From assembly GCF_032595355.1 (NCBI RefSeq), contig NZ_JASMWN010000001.1, positions 496,001 through 560,000 on the forward strand: a stretch of 64,000 nucleotides of DNA, written 5' to 3'. Positions 53,114 to 62,086 of this stretch are shown piece by piece. The translations under genes and the position numbers were made by a program. Every line of letters begins with the position of its first letter. Position 1 is the first letter of the stretch. The DNA comes from Sedimentitalea todarodis. Lineage in GTDB: Bacteria; Pseudomonadota; Alphaproteobacteria; Rhodobacterales; Rhodobacteraceae. Below the pieces are notes generated by a model. It was not told the origin of the DNA. It ran no database searches and saw only the letters and a list, made by a program, of their open reading frames with translations.

Positions 53114-53851
53114 GTGATCGTTCGCCTTGCGTCCCTGCTCGGCCTGCTGGGCCTTTGGATCATCGCCGCATGGCTGGGCAATGATCCCGAAGTGCTGCCC
53201 ATGCCGGGCGCCTTGCTGGCTCCGTTCTGGACAGAGCTGACATCGGGCCCGCTCCTCTATCATCTGGCGATGACGCTGATCCGCGTGCTGTGGGCCTTTG
53301 TGCTGGCGATGTCGGTCGGATTGGCCCTCGGTCTGGTGATGGGGCTCTTCCCAAAGATCGATAAATGGCTGGACCCGTGGCTGGTGGTGTTCCTGAACCT
53401 GCCCGCGCTTGTCCTGATCGTACTCTGTTATCTCTGGATCGGGCTGAACGAAACCGCCGCGATCCTGGCGGTTACGCTCAACAAGATTCCCAATGTGACG
53501 ACGATCATTCGCGAAGGGGCGCGGGCGCTGGACCCCGATCTGAAGGCGATGGCGCAGGTCTACCGGATGTCGCGGCGCAGCTATTTGCGGCATGTGGTGC
53601 TGCCCCAGCTTGCACCCTTCATCGCGGCGGCCGCGCGGTCAGGTGTTGCGGTGATCTGGAAGATCGTGCTGGTCGCCGAATTCCTTGGCCGATCCAACGG
53701 TGTCGGGTTCCAGATCCACCTGTATTTTCAATTGTTCGACGTGGCGCACGTGCTGATCTATGCGCTGTCTTTCATCGCGGTGATGCTGGCCGTCGAATGG
53801 CTCTTGCTTCAACCGTGGGAGCGGCACGCCCGCCGCTGGAGGGGCGCATGA
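53114..53851 (+). CDS. ABC transporter permease (SsuC/TauC type)
   Basis: A 245-residue inner-membrane permease with the NitT/TauT-group layout, including the LRVLWAFVLAMSVGLALGLVMG region and the EAA loop DLKAMAQVYRMSRRSYLRHVVLPQLAP. The GTG at 53114 follows the binding-protein stop by 4 bases; the frame is open upstream inside that gene. It ends overlapping the ATPase start as ATGA. Confidence 0.85.
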   Translation: MIVRLASLLGLLGLWIIAAWLGNDPEVLPMPGALLAPFWTELTSGPLLYHLAMTLIRVLWAFVLAMSVGLALGLVMGLFPKIDKWLDPWLVVFLNLPALVLIVLCYLWIGLNETAAILAVTLNKIPNVTTIIREGARALDPDLKAMAQVYRMSRRSYLRHVVLPQLAPFIAAAARSGVAVIWKIVLVAEFLGRSNGVGFQIHLYFQLFDVAHVLIYALSFIAVMLAVEWLLLQPWERHARRWRGA

Positions 53852-54447
53852 TCGCGGTGGATGTGAAATTCAAACGGTTTGGCGACACCGAAGTGCTGCG
53901 CGATATTCGCTTTACCGTCGATGCCGGGGAAACCGTGGCGTTGCAGGGGCCGTCCGGGATAGGCAAGACGACGCTGTTGCGACTGATCGCCGGGATCGAC
54001 AATGTGTTTGACGGGGGCATTGTCCGGCCCGACCGGCTGGCGATGGTGTTTCAGGAACCGACGCTGCTGCCCTGGCGCAGCGCGATTGAGAACATCGCGC
54101 TTGTGCATCCCGGTCTCGGCGAGGACGCGGCGCGCGCGGCGCTGGATCGTGTCGGGATCGGAGCCAAGGCCGACATGTTTCCCGGGCAAATGTCGCTGGG
54201 CCAGCAGCGTCGGCTTGCCCTGGCGCGCGCGTTCGCGGCGCGGCCACAGGCGCTCATCCTGGATGAGCCGTTCGTGTCTCTGGATCCCGAGCTTGCCCAG
54301 GAGATGCTGGAACTGGCGCGCAGCCTGATCCACGAGGAACGACCGGCCACGATATTTGTCACCCATTCCCGCGAGGAGGCCGCGAGCCTGAGTGACCGGG
54401 TGCTGTCTCTCGGCGGTCAGCCCGCGACGCTAGTCTCGCACGCCTGA
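53848..54447 (+). CDS. ABC transporter ATP-binding protein (SsuB/TauB-like, short)
   Basis: A 199-residue ATPase with Walker A GPSGIGKTTLLRL (about 36-48), Q-loop MVFQEPTLLPWR, the signature MSLGQQRRLALARA (LSGGQ replaced by SLGQQ) and Walker B ALILDEPFVSLDPE. It is shorter than typical SsuB/TauB (about 250 residues) because the C-terminal extension is missing. The frame continues upstream to 53365 but that part lies over the permease gene. ATG 53848 overlaps the permease stop. Its 3' end overlaps metG by 18 bases. Confidence 0.85.
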   Translation: MIAVDVKFKRFGDTEVLRDIRFTVDAGETVALQGPSGIGKTTLLRLIAGIDNVFDGGIVRPDRLAMVFQEPTLLPWRSAIENIALVHPGLGEDAARAALDRVGIGAKADMFPGQMSLGQQRRLALARAFAARPQALILDEPFVSLDPELAQEMLELARSLIHEERPATIFVTHSREEAASLSDRVLSLGGQPATLVSHA

Positions 54448-56148
54448 AAACCGCACTTCCCATTCTTCGCGCTGTTCATCGGTGATCTTGGCGAACAGAA
54501 CCTCGGGCACCGTGAACGCATGGTTGCCGCGCAGGGCAGAAAGAGCCGCCGGAATGTCATCGGGCCAGGAGTCATCCTCGGTCTGCATCGCCGCCAGAAT
54601 CCGCGCGCTTGTGTCCGGGATGAATGGCGCGCTCAGCACCGCGTAGAGGCGGACCAGATTGAGCCCGAGGCGCACCTCCGCGGCGGCACGGTCGGGATCG
54701 GTCTTGAACACGGTCCACGGTGCCGTGTTTTGCAGGTATTCGTTTCCGGCAACCCAGATCGCCCGCAATTCCTGCGCCGATTTTCGGACTTCCATCGCCT
54801 CCATGTGGCCTTCATAGGCACGGACGCGCGTGGTCAGTTCGGCAATCAGAGCGTCTTCGTCCGGGCCATAGCTGCCGGCCTCTGGCACGGCCTCGCCAAA
54901 TTTGCCACGGCAGAATTTGGTGATGCGGCTGACGAAGTTGCCCAGAACATCCGCGAGATCCTTGTTCACCGATTGCTGGAAGTTCTCCCAGCTGAATTCG
55001 CTGTCGCTGCTCTCTGGCGCATGGCTCAAGAGCCACCAGCGCCAGTAGTCGGCGGGCAGGAGTTCGAGCGCCTGATCCATGAACACGCCGCGCCCTTGCG
55101 AGGTCGAGAACTGCCCGCCCTCGTAGTTCAGGTAGTTAAAGGATTTCAGGTGGTCGACCATTTTCCAAGGCTCGCCCGACCCTAGGATCGTGGCCGGAAA
55201 ACCGAGGGTGTGAAACGGTACGTTATCCTTGCCCATGAACTGGACATACCGCACGTCATCCGCGCCCTTGTCGGTGCGCCACCAGCGTTCCCAATCCGCG
55301 TCGGATTTGCCGTTGGCCTCGGCCCATTCGGCGGCGCAGGCAATGTATTCGATGGGGGCGTCAAACCAGACGTAGAAGACCTTGCCTTCCATGCCCGGCC
55401 AGTCCGCGTCGCCCTTTTTGACCGGAATGCCCCAATCGAGATCGCGGGTGATCCCCCGGTCCTTGAGGCCGTCGCCATCGTGCAGCCACTTCTTGGCAAT
55501 CGAGGTGGTCAGGATGGGCCAGTCGGTCTTGCTGTCGATCCATTTGTCCAGATCGTCCTTGAGCGCGGACTGGCACAGGTAGAGGTGCTTGGTCTCGCGC
55601 ACTTCAAGGTCGGTCGAGCCGGACACCGCGCTGCGCGGATCGATCAGGTCGGTCGGGTCGAGCTGCTTGGTGCAGTTCTCGCATTGATCGCCGCGCGCCT
55701 TGTCATATCCGCAATTGGGGCAGGTGCCTTCGATATAGCGATCGGGCAGAAACCGACCGTCGGCGTTGGAGTAGACCTGTTTTTCCGACACTTCACGGAT
55801 CAGCCCGTTTTCGGCCAGCTTTCCCGCGAAATGCTGGGTCAGCCCGTGGTTCTGCGGGCTGGAAGAGCGGCCGAAATGGTCAAAGCTGAGCCCGAAGCTG
55901 GCGGCGATCCCGGACTGTACTCCATGCATTTCTGCGCAGTATTCGGCGACCGGTATCCCGGCCTTGGCGGCGGCCAGTTCGGCGGGCGTCCCGTGTTCAT
56001 CGGTGGCACACAGGAACATCACTTCGTTGCCGCGACAGCGCATGTAGCGGGCATAGAGATCCGCGGGCAGTTGGCTGCCGATCAGGTTGCCCAGATGTTT
56101 GATCCCGTTGATGTAGGGAATTGCCGATGTGATGAGTATGCGTGCCAT
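54430..56148 (-). CDS. metG: methionyl-tRNA synthetase (variant signature)
   Basis: Cytoplasmic class I synthetase, 572 residues, charging tRNA-Met. HIGH-like motif HLGN near residue 18 (PYINGIKHLGNLIGS). A zinc knuckle reads CPNCGYDKARGDQCENC at about 142-158. The usual KMSKS loop is replaced by FSTSQGRG near residue 347, a variant I associate with a separate MetRS group that includes many Rhodobacterales. No tRNA-binding C-terminal EMAP domain is present. The start ATG at 56148 opens ARILITSAIPYIN, as in the family. Convergent with the small ABC ATPase, overlapping by 18 bases. Confidence 0.93.
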   Translation of the reverse strand: MARILITSAIPYINGIKHLGNLIGSQLPADLYARYMRCRGNEVMFLCATDEHGTPAELAAAKAGIPVAEYCAEMHGVQSGIAASFGLSFDHFGRSSSPQNHGLTQHFAGKLAENGLIREVSEKQVYSNADGRFLPDRYIEGTCPNCGYDKARGDQCENCTKQLDPTDLIDPRSAVSGSTDLEVRETKHLYLCQSALKDDLDKWIDSKTDWPILTTSIAKKWLHDGDGLKDRGITRDLDWGIPVKKGDADWPGMEGKVFYVWFDAPIEYIACAAEWAEANGKSDADWERWWRTDKGADDVRYVQFMGKDNVPFHTLGFPATILGSGEPWKMVDHLKSFNYLNYEGGQFSTSQGRGVFMDQALELLPADYWRWWLLSHAPESSDSEFSWENFQQSVNKDLADVLGNFVSRITKFCRGKFGEAVPEAGSYGPDEDALIAELTTRVRAYEGHMEAMEVRKSAQELRAIWVAGNEYLQNTAPWTVFKTDPDRAAAEVRLGLNLVRLYAVLSAPFIPDTSARILAAMQTEDDSWPDDIPAALSALRGNHAFTVPEVLFAKITDEQREEWEVRFSGVRD

Positions 56149-56229
56149 ATTTCCGTCCGCGCTGTGTTGCGCGTTGTGTAGCGCAGGGCAGCGGGGGCGT
56201 CACCCCGTCTTTTGCCGGGATCCGGGTGG

Positions 56230-57453
56230 CTACTTCCTGTCTCTCTGGCGGCGAAACAACCGTCCTACGGTGAACGAGGTGCGCGGCATGTAGACGTAGG
56301 GTGTCCGTGTGCCGCTCGTCGGACGGACCCGCATCCGCGTCAGGCCGAATACCACCAGACCAACATGACCTGCCGCGATCATGGTAAACATGGCGTGCGG
56401 CCCGTAGAGCCCGATCAGAAGCGAGGCGACAGAGGGGGCGGCGATTGCCCCAAGTGCAAAGAAGAACATCAGCGCTGCTGACAGCTCGATCCGTTCCTCG
56501 CTCTTGGCAAAGTCATGGGCGTGGGCGGCGGCCACCGAATAGATCGGAAATGTCGTTGCGCCGAAGACAAAGGCGCTGACCATCACGCCGGTCTGTCCAA
56601 AACCGGGTGCGCCCATGGTCAGTGCCGAACTGACAATTGCGGCAACCGACAGCCAGATCAGCACCCATCTGCGGTCAAATCGATCGGCAAGCCAGCCCAT
56701 CGGATATTGCGCCAGTGCGCCGCCCAACACAAAGGTTGCGAGGAACCAGCCGATCTGCCCCGCTGATAACCCCACCTCTTGCCCGTAAACCGGCCCGATC
56801 ATTCGAAAACTGGCCGAGGACAGTGCGGCCACCACCACGCCCGCCGCCGCCAGCGGCGACATCTGGACGGCCAGCATCGGGCGCAGGCGCGGCGCGTTCG
56901 GTGTTTCGGGCTGTCTTGCGGTCGTCAGGGTCAGCGGCAACAGGGCGGCACAGCAAAGCATCGCCAGAATGTTGTAGCTGACATAGCTGGCAGGGCTGAG
57001 CACGCCGATCATCAGTTGCGCGATAAGCGAGCCGCTCATGTCAACGACCCGGTAGACCCCCATGGTGCGGCCGCGACTCTCGTTGGTGACCTTGGCTTGC
57101 AGCCACGCTTCAATGACTGTGTAACAGCCCGCAACGCACAGGCCTGACATCACCCGCATCACCGCCCAGGCGTAGGGATTGATGACGAGCATGTGGGAAA
57201 GCAGACCGATCGCCCCAGCGGCGGTAAAGGCTGCAAAGGCGCGCGAGTGTCCGACACTGCCCATCAGGCGGGGTGCCCACCAGCAGCCGATGAAGAAGCC
57301 AAAGAAATGCGACGAGCCAAGCAAGCCGATTTCCGTCGTCGAAAACGAAAGCTGAATGCCCGACAACGCATCCAGCGGGCCGACACCGCCCGAAGACATC
57401 TGCAGCAGGAGAACAGACAGGAACAAGGCGGCAAAGGAAATCAACAGACGCAT
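56230..57453 (-). CDS. MFS transporter (YcaD-like)
   Basis: A 407-residue 12-segment major-facilitator protein. Blocks include GLLGSSHFFGFFIGCWWAPRLMGSVGHSRAFA with an A-type motif, CYTVIEAWLQAKVTNESRGRTMGVYRV and LGGALAQYPMGWLADRFDRR in the second half. YcaD-like sugar or drug efflux is the nearest recognised pattern. Substrate unknown. Transcribed alone. Confidence 0.82.
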   Translation of the reverse strand: MRLLISFAALFLSVLLLQMSSGGVGPLDALSGIQLSFSTTEIGLLGSSHFFGFFIGCWWAPRLMGSVGHSRAFAAFTAAGAIGLLSHMLVINPYAWAVMRVMSGLCVAGCYTVIEAWLQAKVTNESRGRTMGVYRVVDMSGSLIAQLMIGVLSPASYVSYNILAMLCCAALLPLTLTTARQPETPNAPRLRPMLAVQMSPLAAAGVVVAALSSASFRMIGPVYGQEVGLSAGQIGWFLATFVLGGALAQYPMGWLADRFDRRWVLIWLSVAAIVSSALTMGAPGFGQTGVMVSAFVFGATTFPIYSVAAAHAHDFAKSEERIELSAALMFFFALGAIAAPSVASLLIGLYGPHAMFTMIAAGHVGLVVFGLTRMRVRPTSGTRTPYVYMPRTSFTVGRLFRRQRDRK

Positions 57454-57539
57454 GATGTTGCCAATCTGGCTGGATGGTCATTCGGGGCTTGGCTTTTTTC
57501 GACAAGACAATGTCGCTTTTGCAAGGTGTTGATCTTTTG

Positions 57540-58139
57540 CTACGAACTGGCCGCAATGACTGCGAGAATGTCAAGCTCGACGATGTCGGTGACCAGATCG
57601 GGAAATCCCGTCGCGCCAAAGGCCGAGCGGCTCACCGATCCGTCGAGCCGTACTGTCAGGTTGCTGAGATCATCCGCAGCGCTCCCCGGCGCGCGCAACA
57701 CGTTGGCGTTCAGCGTGATCGGACGGGTCATGCCGCGCAGAGTGAGCAGACCATGCACGCTGGCGCCACCCGAGAGCCTGCCATCGCCGGCCAGGGTGAT
57801 GGATTGCGACACAAAGCGGATCGTCGGAAACTGCTTCGCATCAAGAACTTCGGCGCTGATCAGCGCGTCGGTCGCGAAGAACAGGGAGGTTCTGGCCTTG
57901 GCGACATTCAGCGTCACATCGACCTGCGACGCCCCCAGGTTGCTTGGATCGATGGTAATCTGCGCGGCCTGCACCGGCATTGACCCCTTTATCGGTGCCC
58001 CGCTCAGGAAGAAGCGGAACCCGACATTGGAGTCCTTCGCTACCAAGCTGTAGCGGGTTGGCGCGGCATGCGCAGGCGACAGGCCAACGGCCATGCAACT
58101 CAGGCTGATCAGCACGCTCCGCCGGGTAGGGTCAATCAT
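57540..58139 (-). CDS. YceI-family periplasmic lipid-binding protein
   Basis: A 199-residue exported YceI/lipocalin-like domain. A twin-Arg-type start (DPTRRSVLISLSCMAVGLSPAHA) precedes the beta-barrel blocks YSLVAKDSNVGFRFFL and PSNLGASQVDVTLNVAKART. LLTLRGMTRPITLNANVL follows near residue 140. The ORF is open up to 58361 but ATG 58139 gives the signal peptide. YceI proteins bind isoprenoid lipids; the ligand here is unknown. Confidence 0.87.
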   Translation of the reverse strand: MIDPTRRSVLISLSCMAVGLSPAHAAPTRYSLVAKDSNVGFRFFLSGAPIKGSMPVQAAQITIDPSNLGASQVDVTLNVAKARTSLFFATDALISAEVLDAKQFPTIRFVSQSITLAGDGRLSGGASVHGLLTLRGMTRPITLNANVLRAPGSAADDLSNLTVRLDGSVSRSAFGATGFPDLVTDIVELDILAVIAASS

Positions 58140-58287
58140 ATGCGTCTCCCAATCCGACCATAGGGGCATATGATCTTGATGCGAGTGAAGAAATAGGGTC
58201 TCTGCGGATCGTGAACAGGCCGGTATCCGATTTGCCAACGTCAGGTCAATCGTTAGGGTGCCGTACAACCAAGCAGGGAATTTCGCA

Positions 58288-59334
58288 ATGAAGATGAATC
58301 CTTTGGGCCGTACCGGTCTGACCGTATCCGAACTTTGCCTTGGCACGATGACCTTTGGCACTCAGACAGACGAGGCCGAGTCCCACACCCAGATCGACCG
58401 GGCGCTTGCGGCTGGCATCAATTTTGTCGACACCGCCGAGATGTATCCGGTCAATCCCGTGCGGGCCGAAACCGTCGGGCGGACCGAAGAGATCATCGGC
58501 ACCTGGAATGCGGCCAACCCGGCGCGGCGGTCCGAGTATGTTCTGGCGACCAAGCATTCGGGCGAGGGGCTTGCTCATGTTCGCGAAGGTGCTCCGATTT
58601 CCTCCGCAACCATTCCCGGCACCATCGAAGGCAACCTGCGACGCCTGCAGACCGACTATATCGACCTCTACCAGTTCCACTGGCCCAACCGGGGCAGCTA
58701 TATGTTTCGCAAAAACTGGACCTATGATCCATCTGGGCAGAACCGGGAGGAGACGGTTGCCAACATCGAGGATTGTCTTGAGGCGCTGCAAGAGCAGGTC
58801 GACAAGGGCAACATCCGGTATTTCGGCCTGAGCAACGAAAGCGCCTGGGGGACCGCGCAATGGCTGCGGGTGTCCGACGAGCGGGGCTGGCCCCGTGTCG
58901 CGTCAATACAGAACGAATATTCTTTGCTCTGCCGTCTGTATGACACCGATCTGGCGGAGTTGAGCGTGAACGAGGATGTCGGACTGCTGTCGTTTTCACC
59001 TTTGGCAGCGGGTCTGCTGACCGGCAAGTATGCGGGCGGTGCTGTGCCCGATGGGTCGAGAAAATCCTTCGTGGCCAATCTCGGCGGGCGGGATACGCCG
59101 CGTGCACACGAGGCGGTGGCAGCCTATCTGGCAATCGCAGAGCGCCACGGGTTGGACCCCGTGCACATGGCGCTGGCCTGGTGCCGGACACGACCGTTCA
59201 TGGCCTCTGCGATCTTTGGTGCCACACATCTGGATCAACTCGACCGAATTCTTGGCTCGGTCGATGTGACGTTGAGTGACGAGGTGCTGGACGAGATTGA
59301 CAGCGCGCACAGGGCGCATCCGATGCCGTACTGA
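58288..59334 (+). CDS. aldo/keto reductase (Tas-like)
   Basis: A 348-residue NADPH-dependent oxidoreductase of the TIM-barrel AKR superfamily. Catalytic tetrad candidates: Asp in VDTAEMYPVNP with its Tyr, Lys in LATKHSG and His in YQFHWPN. The Tas-type insertion and C-terminal region GAVPDGSRKSF and ATHLDQLDRILG are present. ATG 58288 has only a weak ribosome binding site. The substrate is an unknown carbonyl compound. It lies between YceI and the carnitine regulator, and converges on the latter. Confidence 0.87.
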   Translation: MKMNPLGRTGLTVSELCLGTMTFGTQTDEAESHTQIDRALAAGINFVDTAEMYPVNPVRAETVGRTEEIIGTWNAANPARRSEYVLATKHSGEGLAHVREGAPISSATIPGTIEGNLRRLQTDYIDLYQFHWPNRGSYMFRKNWTYDPSGQNREETVANIEDCLEALQEQVDKGNIRYFGLSNESAWGTAQWLRVSDERGWPRVASIQNEYSLLCRLYDTDLAELSVNEDVGLLSFSPLAAGLLTGKYAGGAVPDGSRKSFVANLGGRDTPRAHEAVAAYLAIAERHGLDPVHMALAWCRTRPFMASAIFGATHLDQLDRILGSVDVTLSDEVLDEIDSAHRAHPMPY

Positions 59335-59372
59335 TCGAAAATCCTGGGGACGGAGACGATGCAGGATCCGCG

Positions 59373-60350
59373 TCAAGCGCCCTCGCGCTGAGCGCGCCGG
59401 ATCGTGCGGGCAGATTGGCCATGTGCCAGATGAAAGGCGCGGGCAAAGGCTGCGGCAGAGCCGAATCCGGTTGCGAGTGCCACGTCCAGAAGGGGCATTT
59501 CGGTGTCACGAACAAGCCGCATCGCTTCGGTCAGGCGCAGCGACAGGTAATGCGCCTTGGGCGTGGTGTTCAGGCGAGCGCGAAACAGGGCCTGCAATGT
59601 GCGCGGGCTGGTCCCTGTCCGGCGTGCCAGATCGGGGATGGTCAGGGGCGCGTCAAGCGATTGTTCCATCAGCGCGCTGACCCGCGCGGTGAGGGCGGTA
59701 TGACCGGGATTGCCGCTCCGGCTCTGGCTACGGGACGGGTCGGGCGCGCTGTCGTAGATGAACGCCCCGGCAACACGCGCCGCCAGCGAAGACCCGTAGC
59801 GACATTTGATCAGGTGAAGCATCATGTCGATGGCGGGCATCGCGCCGCCGCTGGTCATGCGGGTGCGGTCAACGTGAAACCTGTTGCGCAGGGTGGTGAC
59901 TTCGGGAAAGAGAGAAGAAAAACTTTCCATGTCTTCCCAATGAGTTGTGGCGCTGTATTTATCTAATACTCCAGCTTCGGCCAAAAGCCAGGGCCCGCCA
60001 TCAATCCCGGCCAGGGTCGCGCCGGCGGCGGCAATGCGGCGCAGCCCGGCCCGCAATGCGGGCGTGTCGTGAGTTTGCAGTTTGAACCCGGCGATAACGA
60101 TGAGCAGATCACAGCCCTGAAGACGGCTGAGCGCCGGTCCGGGAACTGTCAGCCCGCTGGTCAACTGCGCCGGTTCGCCAGTGGCGGTGACATAGTGCCA
60201 GTCAAACAAACGACGACCGGACATCCGGTTGGCCGCGCGCATCGGATCGACGCCCGCCGCAAAGCTAAGCGTGTTGCAGTCATCCAGCACCAGAACGGCG
60301 GCGTTCAAGGGGCGTGTTGTAGCCTCGAAAATGTTTTTTGCGGATTTCAT
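59373..60350 (-). CDS. cdhR: GlxA-type regulator of the carnitine cluster (CdhR-like)
   Basis: A 325-residue regulator: an N-terminal DJ-1/PfpI-like domain (about 15-180, LNAAVLVLDDCNTLSF, AGIDGGPWLLAEAG) and a C-terminal AraC helix-turn-helix pair (TIPDLARRTGTSPRTLQALFRAR and LDVALATGFGSAAAFARAF). The usual Cys-Thr-Gly nucleophile turn reads Asp-Gly-Gly. It is divergent from the beta-keto acid cleavage gene, the arrangement of CdhR and cdhC in Pseudomonas carnitine catabolism. Start ATG 60350 was chosen; the upstream 79 codons overlap the promoter of the divergent gene. Confidence 0.82.
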   Translation of the reverse strand: MKSAKNIFEATTRPLNAAVLVLDDCNTLSFAAGVDPMRAANRMSGRRLFDWHYVTATGEPAQLTSGLTVPGPALSRLQGCDLLIVIAGFKLQTHDTPALRAGLRRIAAAGATLAGIDGGPWLLAEAGVLDKYSATTHWEDMESFSSLFPEVTTLRNRFHVDRTRMTSGGAMPAIDMMLHLIKCRYGSSLAARVAGAFIYDSAPDPSRSQSRSGNPGHTALTARVSALMEQSLDAPLTIPDLARRTGTSPRTLQALFRARLNTTPKAHYLSLRLTEAMRLVRDTEMPLLDVALATGFGSAAAFARAFHLAHGQSARTIRRAQREGA

Positions 60351-60428
60351 CAAGAAACCTGCATAGATCGTAAACTCAATATTGCCAAGTCGCGGCATGT
60401 TTGCATCAGAAATCAGGAGGATCAGCCG

Positions 60429-61340
60429 ATGCCGTTGGACATGAACAAGGAGGTGTTCATCACCTGTGCCGTGACCGGATCGGGCGCAACGCAGGACCGC
60501 AGCCCGCATGTGCCCCGCAGCCCGAAGCAGATCGCCGAGAGTGCCATTGCCGCCGCCAAGGCGGGGGCGGCGGTGGTGCATTGCCACGTCCGTGATCCGG
60601 AGAGTGGCGCGCCGAGCCGGGATCTCGCCTATTACCGGGAGGTGACAGAGCGTATCCGAGAGGCCGAGGTCGATGTTGTCCTGAACCTGACCGCAGGCAT
60701 GGGGGGGGACATGGTGTTTGGTCCGACCGAACGCCCCCTACCGTTGAAGGAGCCAGGCACGGATATGATCGGTGCCGCAGAGCGGGTTCAACATGTGGCG
60801 GACTGCCTGCCGGAAATCTGCACGCTGGATTGCGGCACGATGAACTTTGCCGAATCCGACTATGTGATGACCAATACACCGGGCATGTTGCAGGCGATGG
60901 GGCGGATGATGACCGCCCTCGGCGTCAAACCCGAGATCGAGGCCTTTGACACCGGGCATCTTTGGTACGCCAAGCAACTGGTCAAGGACGGCGTTCTTGA
61001 CAGCCCCGCGCTGGTACAGCTGTGCATGGGCGTACCATGGGGCGCCCCCGATGATCTCAACACGTTTATGGCAATGGTCAACAACTTGCCGGATGACTGG
61101 ACCTTTTCGGCCTTTGCCTTGGGCCGCAACCAGATGGCCTATGTCGCTGCCGCCGTATTGGCAGGGGGGAACGTGCGGGTTGGTCTGGAAGACAATCTCT
61201 GGCTGGACAAGGGGGTTCTGGCCGAGAACTGGCAACTGGTGGAACGGGCCGGAACAATCATCGAGAACATGGGCGCGCGCGTGATCGGTGCGGCAGAGGT
61301 TCGCGAAAAGCTGAGTTTGGTGAAACGGGCACCGGCGTGA
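60429..61340 (+). CDS. cdhC: beta-keto acid cleavage enzyme (BKACE; 3-dehydrocarnitine-cleaving)
   Basis: A 303-residue zinc-dependent TIM-barrel enzyme of the BKACE (formerly 3-keto-5-aminohexanoate cleavage) family. It condenses acetyl-CoA with a beta-keto acid and, in this context, splits 3-dehydrocarnitine to give betainyl-CoA and acetoacetate. Blocks: FITCAVTGSGATQD near the N-terminus, AGAAVVHCHVRD with metal-binding His residues at about 46-57, and NLTAGMGGD. The late VGLEDNLWLDKG is also typical. An aggagg ribosome binding site lies before ATG 60429. Carnitine specificity is inferred from the fused dehydrogenase downstream. Confidence 0.87.
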   Translation: MPLDMNKEVFITCAVTGSGATQDRSPHVPRSPKQIAESAIAAAKAGAAVVHCHVRDPESGAPSRDLAYYREVTERIREAEVDVVLNLTAGMGGDMVFGPTERPLPLKEPGTDMIGAAERVQHVADCLPEICTLDCGTMNFAESDYVMTNTPGMLQAMGRMMTALGVKPEIEAFDTGHLWYAKQLVKDGVLDSPALVQLCMGVPWGAPDDLNTFMAMVNNLPDDWTFSAFALGRNQMAYVAAAVLAGGNVRVGLEDNLWLDKGVLAENWQLVERAGTIIENMGARVIGAAEVREKLSLVKRAPA

Positions 61341-61915
61341 TGCCACCGCCCTTCCAACTGGCGGGTCATGGCGCTTCTGCTCGCAAGGTCGGGCGTCGCC
61401 TCGCCGTCGCCGTCGCAATGGCAGCATTGGCCGGGTGCGATACGACGACCGGTTTTCGCGACAGTTCGGCGCGCATCGCCGCGACCACACGTTTTGACCC
61501 TGTCGAGATGCGGGGAAAATGGGTGGTGAGACAGCGGGCCGCAGATGCGTCGAGCCCACTGGCCACGGCCCCGGAGAGTTTCGAGTTCGAGGCCGTGGAT
61601 GGCAACCAGATCGCGGTGATCTGGTCGCATAGGGTTTGTGACGCAGTGAAATGTGTTGACGTGCGTACGCCCCTGACAGCGAAGGTAACCGGGCCGGGGC
61701 GTATTCTGATGCGGCGCGGTGAGGGGCCGCCGACCGAACACTGGGTTCTGTGGACGGATGCGGATTATCGCGTTGCGGCCATCGGCACGCCTTCAGGCGT
61801 GTTTGGATGGATCATGACAAAAGGTGCGGCGCGCGCCGACCTGATGCAGGCAGGGGGCGAAATCATGGACTGGAACGGCTATGAGATGACGCAATTTCGG
61901 GATGTATCAGAATGA
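61340..61915 (+). CDS. lipocalin-like exported lipoprotein
   Basis: A 191-residue protein with a lipoprotein signal (VAMAALAGC lipobox, Cys about 33) and one lipocalin-like domain: FDPVEMRGKWVVRQRA near residue 53 as the GxW motif, then EHWVLWTDADYRVAAIGTP and FGWIMTK. This is the pattern of Blc-type lipocalins. Its ATG overlaps the BKACE stop, so it is part of the operon. The ligand could be a lipid released from acylcarnitine, but that is speculation. Confidence 0.75.
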   Translation: MPPPFQLAGHGASARKVGRRLAVAVAMAALAGCDTTTGFRDSSARIAATTRFDPVEMRGKWVVRQRAADASSPLATAPESFEFEAVDGNQIAVIWSHRVCDAVKCVDVRTPLTAKVTGPGRILMRRGEGPPTEHWVLWTDADYRVAAIGTPSGVFGWIMTKGAARADLMQAGGEIMDWNGYEMTQFRDVSE

Positions 61916-62085
61916 TGGGGCCTTTGTTGGTTTCGGCGTCAGTGGTGTGCTCACTTGTCTGGATCTACATGATTTTCACCGGAAAGCAGCAGGGTGCGGT
62001 TTTCTCGGTTCGGTATGAAATATGGATGTTTGGCAGCCTGGGGTTTGCAGCCTTGGCCGCGGTTGTTCTGAGAATAGGATCGTAG
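61915..62085 (+). CDS. 56-residue small membrane protein
   Basis: A short gene overlapping the lipoprotein stop (ATGATG at 61912-61917) and ending 1 base before the carnitine dehydrogenase ATG. It codes for two hydrophobic segments (PLLVSASVVCSLVWIYMIFT and SLGFAALAAVVLRI) around a short polar loop. I recognise no family. The tight coupling on both sides is good evidence that it is translated. Confidence 0.7.
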   Translation: MGPLLVSASVVCSLVWIYMIFTGKQQGAVFSVRYEIWMFGSLGFAALAAVVLRIGS

Positions 62086-62086
62086 G

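Noticed and set aside
53365..53847. N-terminal 161-codon extension of the small ABC ATPase
   Set aside because: It lies over the permease gene in another frame. The ATPase fold starts at ATG 53848, which overlaps the permease stop as ATGA.
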